Source: Candidatus Daviesbacteria bacterium GW2011_GWA1_41_61 | Lineage (GTDB): Bacteria > Patescibacteriota > Microgenomatia > Daviesbacterales > UBA10151 | Assembly (NCBI GenBank): GCA_000997385.1 | Contig: LCBT01000006.1 | Coordinates: 1 to 48,308, forward strand | DNA length: 48,308 nt | Reading direction: 5' to 3' | In this document: in pieces, positions 37,636 to 45,332 of the stretch | How the letters are laid out: every line of letters starts with the position of its first letter | Numbering within the stretch: the stretch's first letter is position 1 | Program-made: the position numbers and the translations under genes | The notes under the pieces: model-generated | What the model saw: only the letters and a program-made list of their open reading frames with translations | The model's database searches: none | What the model was told of the DNA's origin: nothing

Positions 37636-38700
37636 ATGTTTAAGATTAATTATAAAAAAATATTTATCATTGGTTTTATTGGTTTAAGCATTTTTTTCTT
37701 ATTATCTAAGGCCTATACAGCTTATGCATTAGCTCGGCTTGCTGGAGGAGACTTCATGCAAGCTTTTAACAACACTACTCAAGAAGGTACATGGAGAGAT
37801 CCAATAAGTGCCAGACCAGGGGAAGTTGTGGAATTTAGGATTGTAGCTAAAAATGACGGTGATCAACCAGCAAATCATGTTCAGGTTTGGGGTAGTACTA
37901 CTGGCCAGGTACCCCAAGGCCCAGCAAAACAGTTGGTAATCACCGGTAAAATAGCTACCTCAAGTTTTGGAGGTAATGAAGTTACTGATACTGCTACTGT
38001 CAATATTATTGGCGATGTTCCACAAGGATTAAGATATTTTGCTGGGCATGCCAGGATAAACGCGATGACAGATAAATTTAATTGTCCGAACACTTGTCCA
38101 ATTGGTGATGAAGTTTTAGGAGGAATTGATGTGGGAACTGTTCAGCCGGGAGATTTTGTTGAAGTAACTTTTAAAGCTCATGTTACTAATGTTCAACCAA
38201 CTCCTACACCAACAGTGACACCGACTGCAACGCCTACTGTCACTCCTACGGTGAGTCCAACTGTTACGCCGACTGTGACTGTGACGCCGACTGTGTCTCC
38301 GACAGTCACTGTTACCCCAACGGTAACACCAACTGTCAGTGTGACTCAGGCTCCTGGGCAACAGGTTACAGTAAATTGTCCGGAGGGACAGATTAAGGTA
38401 GTCAGCGGTAACACTATTGTCTGTGTAGTAGTTCAACAGAACCAAAGCCAAAGTCAGACCGTTAACCAAGATGTTTCTCAAAAAACTGGTGACGTTAATG
38501 TAACTGTACCAACTCCTCAACCTGGACAGGTGCAGGGAGTAACCACCTTACCGAAGACCGGTTTACCGATAGCAGCTTGGGCTCTTTCCGGACTGCTTCC
38601 TCTGGGAGTAGGACTGAAGAGGTTTGGTGGATCAAAAGATGATCAAAAAGAAACTGCCAAATTCTTATGGCAGAGACGTCAGTTTCTTAAAAAAGATTAA
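37636..38700 (+). CDS. Surface protein with LPKTG-like sorting signal and PT/VT linker
   Basis: C-term 'TTLPKTGLPIAAWALSGLLPLGVGLKRFGG...FLWQRRQFLKKD'; SD ggaggtgag upstream. Confidence 0.75.
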   Translation: MFKINYKKIFIIGFIGLSIFFLLSKAYTAYALARLAGGDFMQAFNNTTQEGTWRDPISARPGEVVEFRIVAKNDGDQPANHVQVWGSTTGQVPQGPAKQLVITGKIATSSFGGNEVTDTATVNIIGDVPQGLRYFAGHARINAMTDKFNCPNTCPIGDEVLGGIDVGTVQPGDFVEVTFKAHVTNVQPTPTPTVTPTATPTVTPTVSPTVTPTVTVTPTVSPTVTVTPTVTPTVSVTQAPGQQVTVNCPEGQIKVVSGNTIVCVVVQQNQSQSQTVNQDVSQKTGDVNVTVPTPQPGQVQGVTTLPKTGLPIAAWALSGLLPLGVGLKRFGGSKDDQKETAKFLWQRRQFLKKD

Positions 38701-38732
38701 CCTGGTTTAGGCCAAATCAAGGTTTTAAAAAG

Positions 38733-38772
38733 GCGGCGCTTCTAAAGCAGACGGACGAGGCGCCGCTTTTTT
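38733..38772 (+). terminator. Rho-independent terminator
   Basis: GCGGCGC (38733-38739) / GCGCCGC (38760-38766) followed by TTTTTT. Confidence 0.85.
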
Positions 38773-38864
38773 GTGGTGTTTTACGCAGCGGATCTTATCT
38801 TCTTGCCTGTTTCTTACCCCATATTTGTTATCTTCTTAACCTAGAGTATTAAATTACTTAGGAT

Positions 38865-40184
38865 ATGGAAAGGGAAATTTTGGCAACTGAAAAAGAGTTG
38901 GAGAGGGTGGAAGATAGATTACCAGATAAGACTGAGATGCTGCCTGCTAAAGCTTGGGGGAGATGGCGGTGGAGGCAGATATTCTACCGGAGCGGCCTAA
39001 CTACTTTGGCTCTAGGAGCGGGACTGGGTACTGCCAGTTTGCTGCACCGCGGGTCTTCAGCTCGCGCTGAAGTTTTATCTCATAACGGGAATTGTGAAGT
39101 GGCAGTCCAGGTTGTTGGGGTGCGGTTTGTCAACCAGGTAGGAGATCCGGATATCCTTGATGTAGGTGACCAAATAGTGGGAAGAGCGGGAAACTTTACC
39201 GCTTTTATTTTAACCCCTGGTGGTCAAGTTTTAAGGACGGTGTTTGTGGGAAGTGACGGTGTGGATACCACATCGAGGTTTAATCGCCGCTGTGATACTA
39301 CAGGAGATAATGGTCAGCCGGCAGTCTCACTGCAGCTTCGGACTGATCAAAGCGGGAGGAATTTACCTTTTACGGTGGAGGATCATAATGCCAGGAGGGT
39401 TTTTGTGGGCCGGGAAGTTGAGGGAGGCGCAGTTTTAGTACCAACTCCAGCCATTCCTGTGGCTACACCTATCGTCACGCCTGCAAAGATTCCAACGCCT
39501 GGGGGAGCGAGAGGTCCAGAAACAGTAGTGCCTGCTGATTGGTGGAGATGGTTGCTGGTAGCAGCAACTGTGGTGACTTTAGGAGCGATAGGTGCTTGGG
39601 CTTGGAACCGACACGAGGAAGAGGAGAAAAGGAGAAGGGCAGCCGCTCCGCCGCCACCGCCTCCAGAACCGCCGCCTCCAGCTGGCCCTGCTCAACCTCA
39701 GCCGGTTCAGCCTCCGGCAGCCGGGGCTCCACAACCTGTTCCAGAGCATGAACATCCAATTGTGCAGCGGAGACTGGAAGAGTTGCACAGAGATTTCATA
39801 GGTCATGCGCACAGAATCCAAAATATTGAAAGCACTTTAAGACGTCAGCCGCAGAGAGCCGCGGAAGCAACACCGCCTGCTCCGCAACAACCCCCGGATG
39901 AGGGAGAGGTTCCTCCTCCAGTCCCAGCCAGGGTGGAGGAGAGAGAAGCTGGACCCGAGGCGCCAAGAGAAGAACAACCACCGGCAGAAGCTTTGGAAAG
40001 GCCCCAGGCAAGGCCAAGAAGGAGGCAGCGTCTGAGAGTGGCCCGAGTAGAACAACTGGTAGTCAGAATTGATCCTGAGATGGCAGAAGCCCTGGAAAGG
40101 ATGGAAACTGCCGAAGGCAGAGAACATCCTCAGTTACATGTCGAAGAACATCATGAGGAACCTAGAGAAGAAAGGAGGGATTAA
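38865..40184 (+). CDS. Membrane protein with extracellular beta-like domain and Pro/Glu/Arg-rich, coiled-coil-like cytoplasmic region
   Basis: TM 'WWRWLLVAATVVTLGAIGAWAW', then PPPPPPEPPPP and charged helix segments. Confidence 0.55.
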   Translation: MEREILATEKELERVEDRLPDKTEMLPAKAWGRWRWRQIFYRSGLTTLALGAGLGTASLLHRGSSARAEVLSHNGNCEVAVQVVGVRFVNQVGDPDILDVGDQIVGRAGNFTAFILTPGGQVLRTVFVGSDGVDTTSRFNRRCDTTGDNGQPAVSLQLRTDQSGRNLPFTVEDHNARRVFVGREVEGGAVLVPTPAIPVATPIVTPAKIPTPGGARGPETVVPADWWRWLLVAATVVTLGAIGAWAWNRHEEEEKRRRAAAPPPPPPEPPPPAGPAQPQPVQPPAAGAPQPVPEHEHPIVQRRLEELHRDFIGHAHRIQNIESTLRRQPQRAAEATPPAPQQPPDEGEVPPPVPARVEEREAGPEAPREEQPPAEALERPQARPRRRQRLRVARVEQLVVRIDPEMAEALERMETAEGREHPQLHVEEHHEEPREERRD

Positions 40185-40189
40185 GGTGA

Positions 40190-41209
40190 GTGAAGATGAG
40201 TCTATGGAGATATTTTTGGAAGAAATTTTTTAGCTACTTTTTCTTTGGTATGTCCCTTTTGATGTTGACTTTGGGCAGTTTTTTAGCAGCTAAAAGTCTA
40301 ACTTCAAACGAAGGCCTTTTAACTGTTTTTGCCCAGGAGTTTATACCGGGTTTTGCCGGAGAGCAGATCCCCCTTGAGAGTACTACTCAAGGTGATTTTG
40401 GGAGGCTGGATTCTGGTTTTGCCGGAGAGCAAATTCCTTTGGACAGTGGGACAACTTTCCCTGTTTCCAGCGGAGTATCGACTTTAGGGCCGGCAGTACC
40501 TGGTTTTGTAGGGGAACAAATCCCTTTATCTCAATCCCAACCACCGATAATCGTTCAACAACCAGTTGCCCAACCGCCAATAATTATCAGCCAACCTTCC
40601 GCCCAGCCCCCGGTAGTCATCAGCCAGCTAGCTCCTCAAGTGGTAGTGGTTCAACAGCCGGCATCTGCACCAGTGATAGTCCAGCAGCCTCTTCCTCAGC
40701 AGGTAGTAATCCAGTCACCTACTGCTCCCCAACCTCAACCGGTAACTGTTTCCCAACAGGTTCAACCTCAACAAACAGTTACGGTGGTAGTCCAGCCAAC
40801 CTTACCTCAGGTAATTGTTACTCAGGCTCCTCCTATCCCTGTTGTGGTGACTGTTACTCCATCTCCCGGACAGGTGGTGGTCAGACAAATTCAAGAGCAA
40901 CCTCCAATAGTATTCCAACAACAGCAGCAACTTGCTCCTCAAGTGGTGCCGGCGGTGGTGCAGCAGCAGCAGCAAGTTATTACACCTACTCCTTTGCCTA
41001 CCACCAAAGGAGGATTGCCGGTCACAGGCAGTGCTGATGTTAGTGTTCAAGATTTGCCTCAAACAGGATTGCCTGTTTTTGCCTGGGCTTTGGCAGGACT
41101 CATACCACTAGGTTTGGGCTTAAGGAAGATGGGCAGGGTTAACCCAGCCCATGAGGGCAAGGGACATTACATCTGGCAAAAAAGAGAGTTTTTAAAAGAG
41201 AGTAACTAG
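40190..41209 (+). CDS. Surface protein with three GF(A/V)GEQIPL repeats, QPV-rich stalk and LPQTG-like signal
   Basis: 'PGFAGEQIPLES', 'SGFAGEQIPLDS', 'PGFVGEQIPLSQ'; 'DLPQTGLPVFAWALAGLIPLGLGLRKMG...YIWQKREFLKESN'. Confidence 0.75.
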   Translation: MKMSLWRYFWKKFFSYFFFGMSLLMLTLGSFLAAKSLTSNEGLLTVFAQEFIPGFAGEQIPLESTTQGDFGRLDSGFAGEQIPLDSGTTFPVSSGVSTLGPAVPGFVGEQIPLSQSQPPIIVQQPVAQPPIIISQPSAQPPVVISQLAPQVVVVQQPASAPVIVQQPLPQQVVIQSPTAPQPQPVTVSQQVQPQQTVTVVVQPTLPQVIVTQAPPIPVVVTVTPSPGQVVVRQIQEQPPIVFQQQQQLAPQVVPAVVQQQQQVITPTPLPTTKGGLPVTGSADVSVQDLPQTGLPVFAWALAGLIPLGLGLRKMGRVNPAHEGKGHYIWQKREFLKESN

Positions 41210-41382
41210 TATACATATAAGGGTTGACATTGCCTTTAGTTTATGTGATACTATAGACAAGCTTACGATAGTTGTGTTATTCCCATCGTTAGCCTCCTTT
41301 TTCCAGTAGCCAGTTTTGTCTAATTCACTGTTGATGGTAAAAAGTTACTAAAGCGCTACCAACTTAAACTACTAAATAATTT

Positions 41383-42756
41383 ATGCCAAATACCCGTTCT
41401 TTTAAGCCGAAAAGTCAACCAGTAGACGAGGAGACCCCAAAAGGGTCAGGCCGGTCTTTGGCTGAAATGTCTGAGGGGGGATCGATTGATGACTTTGTGG
41501 GAGAGCCTCCCCCCGAAAATGGTCTTGCTGCCAATAGAAGCTCTGCTTACCGGACGAACCGGGAATATTCCCGCTCTAATGGGGGGTATGAAGGCCGGGA
41601 TGTGCCTACTGAAGAAATTTCCGGAATTTTAGATACTATGCCGGAGGGCCATGGATTCCTCCGCCCTAAATATATCCCTTCTGACCGTGATGTTTATATC
41701 TCTGCTTCTCAAATCAGACGCTTTAACCTCCGTCCCGGTGATTTGGTGGAAGGCGCTGCCCGTCCACCAAAAGAGAACGAACGCTACTTCGGGCTGCTCC
41801 AGGTCAACAAAATCAACGGTAGTGATGCTGAGCAGTTCGTCAGTCCGGAAGGAGTGTCCGGTAAAGGAAGGTTAGCTTCAGGGCAGAAAAGAACCCGTTT
41901 TGAAGACCTAACTGCCATCTATCCCAATAAATTGTTAAAGCTGGAAACCGGGAAGTTTCCCCTCTCTCAACGGGTGATTGATTTAACCGCTCCTATTGGT
42001 TTTGGACAAAGGGGGATGATCGTTTCCCCTCCTAAAGCCGGTAAAACAACGATCTTAAAAGAGATTGCTGCGGGCATCACCGCCAACCATCCGGATGTCG
42101 TACTGATGGCGGTGTTAGTAGGAGAGAGACCGGAAGAGGTGACCGATCTTTCCCGTTCCATTAAGGGTGATGTTATCTCTTCCAACTTTGATGAGCCGGC
42201 GGAAAACCAAACTACCGCTGCCGAGATCGCTCTAGAGCGGGCCAAAAGGCTGGTTGAGATGGGTCGCGATGTCGTTATCCTTTTGGACTCCATCACCCGC
42301 CTGGGGCGGGCTTACAATCTTTCAGTGCCGCCTTCAGGTAGGACTTTGACCGGAGGTTTCGATCCAGTAGCCTTATACCCCCCGAAAAAGTTTTTTGGAG
42401 CAGCCAGAAATTGTGAGGAAGGCGGTTCCTTAACGATTATTGGCACAGCCTTGGTTGACACCGGTTCGAGGATGGATGATCTGATCTTTGAGGAGTTTAA
42501 AGGTACAGGGAACATGGAGCTGCATTTAGACCGTTCTCTCTCTGAAAGAAGGATCTTCCCGGCTATTGATATTGAAGGCTCGGGTACCAGACAAGAGCAG
42601 TTGCTTTTTACTGAGGATCTTTATAAACAGATGGTTATTATGCGGCGGATGGTGAGCATTATTAGCCACGGGGAGAGAACCGAGCTGTTTCTAGAGAGGC
42701 TTACTAAAACCAATTCTAATAGTGAATTTTTAGCTAGCCTTAAGGACATTAAGTAG
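41383..42756 (+). CDS. rho: Transcription termination factor Rho
   Basis: 'IYPNKLLKLET', Walker A 'VSPPKAGKTTILKEIA', 'VILLDSITRLGRAYN', 'RIFPAIDIEGSGTRQEQLL'. Confidence 0.97.
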   Translation: MPNTRSFKPKSQPVDEETPKGSGRSLAEMSEGGSIDDFVGEPPPENGLAANRSSAYRTNREYSRSNGGYEGRDVPTEEISGILDTMPEGHGFLRPKYIPSDRDVYISASQIRRFNLRPGDLVEGAARPPKENERYFGLLQVNKINGSDAEQFVSPEGVSGKGRLASGQKRTRFEDLTAIYPNKLLKLETGKFPLSQRVIDLTAPIGFGQRGMIVSPPKAGKTTILKEIAAGITANHPDVVLMAVLVGERPEEVTDLSRSIKGDVISSNFDEPAENQTTAAEIALERAKRLVEMGRDVVILLDSITRLGRAYNLSVPPSGRTLTGGFDPVALYPPKKFFGAARNCEEGGSLTIIGTALVDTGSRMDDLIFEEFKGTGNMELHLDRSLSERRIFPAIDIEGSGTRQEQLLFTEDLYKQMVIMRRMVSIISHGERTELFLERLTKTNSNSEFLASLKDIK

Positions 42757-42801
42757 AATTCTCACTACCCAACCATTGACTAAATCTGCTACAATCATTT
42801 A

Positions 42802-43917
42802 TTGGTGGTTGTACCTGAAGATTTCCATTCCTTTAACCGCTTTTTAGCCCGTTACCTTAGAAATAAGGTCTTGTTTGTAGCTTTAAACTTTGAAAATTCC
42901 AAGAATGTTTTGGTCGGGGTATTGATGTTTCGGCGGGGGATTTTACAAAAAAGGGTTTGGCATGGAAGTATGATTGGACTGTCTGCTTTTGGGGTATTAA
43001 CCTCCGGCCTCTTTGGGGGGCAAACCATTATCTCTTCCACCTTTCCCGGAGTGGGAGGAGAAGACCCCCGTTTTGCCCAAACCTTTGAACCTTCCACCGA
43101 TGATCCGGTTTTAAACTCTCTTTATGATACTCATACCAATATCTCTAAAAAACCTCGCTCTGAGGTTATTGAATATCTTGTTAAAACAGGTGATACTCTC
43201 TCCTCCATAGCTGATGAGCATGATATTTCAGTTGACACCATCCTTTGGGCAAATGATCTAACTAGTAAAGATAGTATCAAACCAGGTCAAAAAGTGAAAA
43301 TTTTACCTGTTTCGGGGGTAGCTCATACAGTTAAGTCGGGGGACACCTTGGAGTCGGTGGCCAAAAAGTATGCTGCTGAATCGCAGGCTGTTTTGGATTA
43401 TCCCTTCAATGATCTCCCCGATGATTTTAAGTTAAAGACTAATCAGTTGCTGATTGTACCTGATGGTGTGCCGCCCAAAGCTCCGATTAGTAAGCCCAGG
43501 GCTGCTCCCAGGTATTTGGCTCAGACTCAAGGACCAGCCTTCTCTGCCCCGGGTGGCGGGAGTTTTTCCTGGCCTACCCGGGGATCTTTTACCCAGTATT
43601 TTTCCTGGTATCATCCGGGGATTGATCTGGCCGATTCATCGGCCCCACCCATAGCTGCTGCCGATGGTGGATCAGTGGTGGTGGCCGGCTGGCCTGATAA
43701 CTATGGTTATGGTAATAGGGTAGTGGTGGATCATGGCAACGGCTATAAAACCCTTTATGCCCATCTTTCCAATATTTATGTTTCCATAGGGCAGACTGTG
43801 TCCCGAGGCCAGGTCCTTGGTAAGATGGGAACAACCGGCAGATCAACCGGAATTCATTTGCATTTTGAGATAAGGTATAAAGGAATAGCTGTTAATCCTT
43901 TGGCCATCCTCAAATAA
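42802..43917 (+). CDS. LysM plus M23-family peptidase
   Basis: LysM 'YLVKTGDTLSSIADEHDISVDTILWAN' and 'HTVKSGDTLESVAKKY'; M23 'HPGIDLADSSAPPIAAADGGSVV...GIHLHFEIRYKGIAVNPLAILK'. Confidence 0.93.
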   Translation: MVVVPEDFHSFNRFLARYLRNKVLFVALNFENSKNVLVGVLMFRRGILQKRVWHGSMIGLSAFGVLTSGLFGGQTIISSTFPGVGGEDPRFAQTFEPSTDDPVLNSLYDTHTNISKKPRSEVIEYLVKTGDTLSSIADEHDISVDTILWANDLTSKDSIKPGQKVKILPVSGVAHTVKSGDTLESVAKKYAAESQAVLDYPFNDLPDDFKLKTNQLLIVPDGVPPKAPISKPRAAPRYLAQTQGPAFSAPGGGSFSWPTRGSFTQYFSWYHPGIDLADSSAPPIAAADGGSVVVAGWPDNYGYGNRVVVDHGNGYKTLYAHLSNIYVSIGQTVSRGQVLGKMGTTGRSTGIHLHFEIRYKGIAVNPLAILK

Positions 43918-43977
43918 CAAACATTAACTTGATCTTTACCTCGAGTTTGTACTACCTTTGCCTTCGCCTAATGGCGA

Positions 43978-44086
43978 ACGTAAAGGAATAGCCGTCAACC
44001 CGCTTGCAATATTAAAATGAAACTGATATCCCCGATCAAATCGGGGTAAAGGGCTTGCTGTCAACACCTTAGCTATTTTAAAATAG
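43978..44086 (+). pseudogene. Two degenerate copies of the M23 gene 3' end, each preceded by a short palindrome
   Basis: RKGIAVNPLAILK* and GKGLAVNTLAILK* downstream of the true YKGIAVNPLAILK*. Confidence 0.8.
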
Positions 44087-44101
44087 ACTCCGTAACTATC
44101 T

Positions 44102-45139
44102 ATGTCTTACCGTCCCAGGATTCGTACTAAACTAGGTGTTTATACCATACTTTTGATCATAATTTTACTCATCGTGGCTCGGGTAACTGGTAAAGGGCCC
44201 CACACATTGGAGGTTAATATCTCTAAAACTTATAAATTTGAATTTAAAGGCTTTGACTCTTTCAATATTGAAGAGGTGGAAGATAACGGTGATTTAGCCA
44301 GGGTGGTGGAAAAAAATTTACAAGGGGTTGAAGGCACTTTCGGCATTTATATTACCAGCTTGGATGGTCAGGAAAAGTATGGCTTAAATGAGTTAGAAAC
44401 TTTCCCTGCCGCCTCCTTATATAAGCTAATTTTAATGGCGGCAGTTTTAAAAGAGGTCCAGGATGGCAATTTACAGATGGATCAGCCAATCTATGGCCAA
44501 AAATCACACTTAACTGAAGCTTTAGGCAGCGTTGATTTTGGTTATAAAGAAGCTCCGGAAAATTTAAGCTACACGGTAGAAGAGGCTTTGGATAGGGTAG
44601 CCAGGATCTCTGATAATTTTGCTGCCATTATGCTCAGCGAGAAACTCCTTCAACTCCGGGTTAGCCGGTTGGAAGACAATAAGTTACTGGTGGAGATGAC
44701 TAAAACTTTGGGGATGAAAAATACTGTTTTTGACTCAGACCCGATAGTAACCACACCTTCCGATATCGGCGGGTATTTTAGGTTGCTTGCAGACGGTCAG
44801 GTGGTCTCAGCTAAGGTCTCAGAACAGATTGTTGATCTTTTAAGTAAAGCTCAAATTAATAACCGGATTCCGGCTTTGCTTCCCAGTAAAGAAGTCTTGG
44901 TGGTCCATAAAACCGGAGAGCTAGCCCGGGTGCGTCATGACGCAGGGATAGTTTACTTTACCACAGAGGAAGATAATGAAGCTTCGCCAGAAGCTCAGAT
45001 AAATCAACCCAAGAAAGGATTTATTATTGTTTTGATGAGCAAAGAGTTAAAAGATGAAAACCAGGGAATAGAAGTAGAAGCCCAGCTTACCAAAGATGTT
45101 TATGAGTACTTTAGACTGGAACAAAGAGGTAGAAAATAG
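44102..45139 (+). CDS. Class A beta-lactamase-like serine hydrolase
   Basis: SxxK 'AASLYKLILMAAV', SDN 'ARISDNFAAIML', KTG 'VVHKTGELARVRHDAGIVYF'. Confidence 0.88.
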   Translation: MSYRPRIRTKLGVYTILLIIILLIVARVTGKGPHTLEVNISKTYKFEFKGFDSFNIEEVEDNGDLARVVEKNLQGVEGTFGIYITSLDGQEKYGLNELETFPAASLYKLILMAAVLKEVQDGNLQMDQPIYGQKSHLTEALGSVDFGYKEAPENLSYTVEEALDRVARISDNFAAIMLSEKLLQLRVSRLEDNKLLVEMTKTLGMKNTVFDSDPIVTTPSDIGGYFRLLADGQVVSAKVSEQIVDLLSKAQINNRIPALLPSKEVLVVHKTGELARVRHDAGIVYFTTEEDNEASPEAQINQPKKGFIIVLMSKELKDENQGIEVEAQLTKDVYEYFRLEQRGRK

Positions 45140-45158
45140 TACAATTAACTCTTGTTTG

Positions 45159-45230
45159 GGGCCCGTGGTCTACCGGTATGACGTCTCTATGGCATAGAGA
45201 AGATAAGGGGTTCAATTCCCCTCGGGTCCA
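45159..45230 (+). tRNA. tRNA-Ala (GGC)
   Basis: Acceptor gggcccg/cgggtcc (G3:U70), anticodon arm tctct-atGGCat-agaga. Confidence 0.9.
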
Positions 45231-45251
45231 CCTCTTTTCTTTACATTTCCG

Positions 45252-45322
45252 GGGCCTATGGTTCAATGGTAGAACACAGCATTCGCATTGCTGAGATCCG
45301 AGTTCGATTCCCGGTAGGTCCA
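45252..45322 (+). tRNA. tRNA-Ala (CGC)
   Basis: Acceptor gggccta/taggtcc (G3:U70), anticodon arm cagca-ttCGCat-tgctg. Confidence 0.9.
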
Positions 45323-45332
45323 CAATCCCAGA

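Noticed and set aside
38205-38345. Regularly spaced repeat (act-cct/gtg-acg units) considered as CRISPR-like
   Set aside because: It is the in-frame PTVTPTVSPTV linker repeat; no spacer structure, no cas genes.
37076-41062. Antisense and alternative-frame ORFs in the surface-protein cluster (e.g. 37076, 38116, 39475, 39539, 40802)
   Set aside because: Low-complexity shadow ORFs of Pro/Thr/Gln-rich genes.
44102-45139. Acquired antibiotic-resistance beta-lactamase
   Set aside because: SxxK, SDN and KTG are present, but the long divergent N-terminus and context suggest a cell-wall-related serine hydrolase; no basis to claim resistance.
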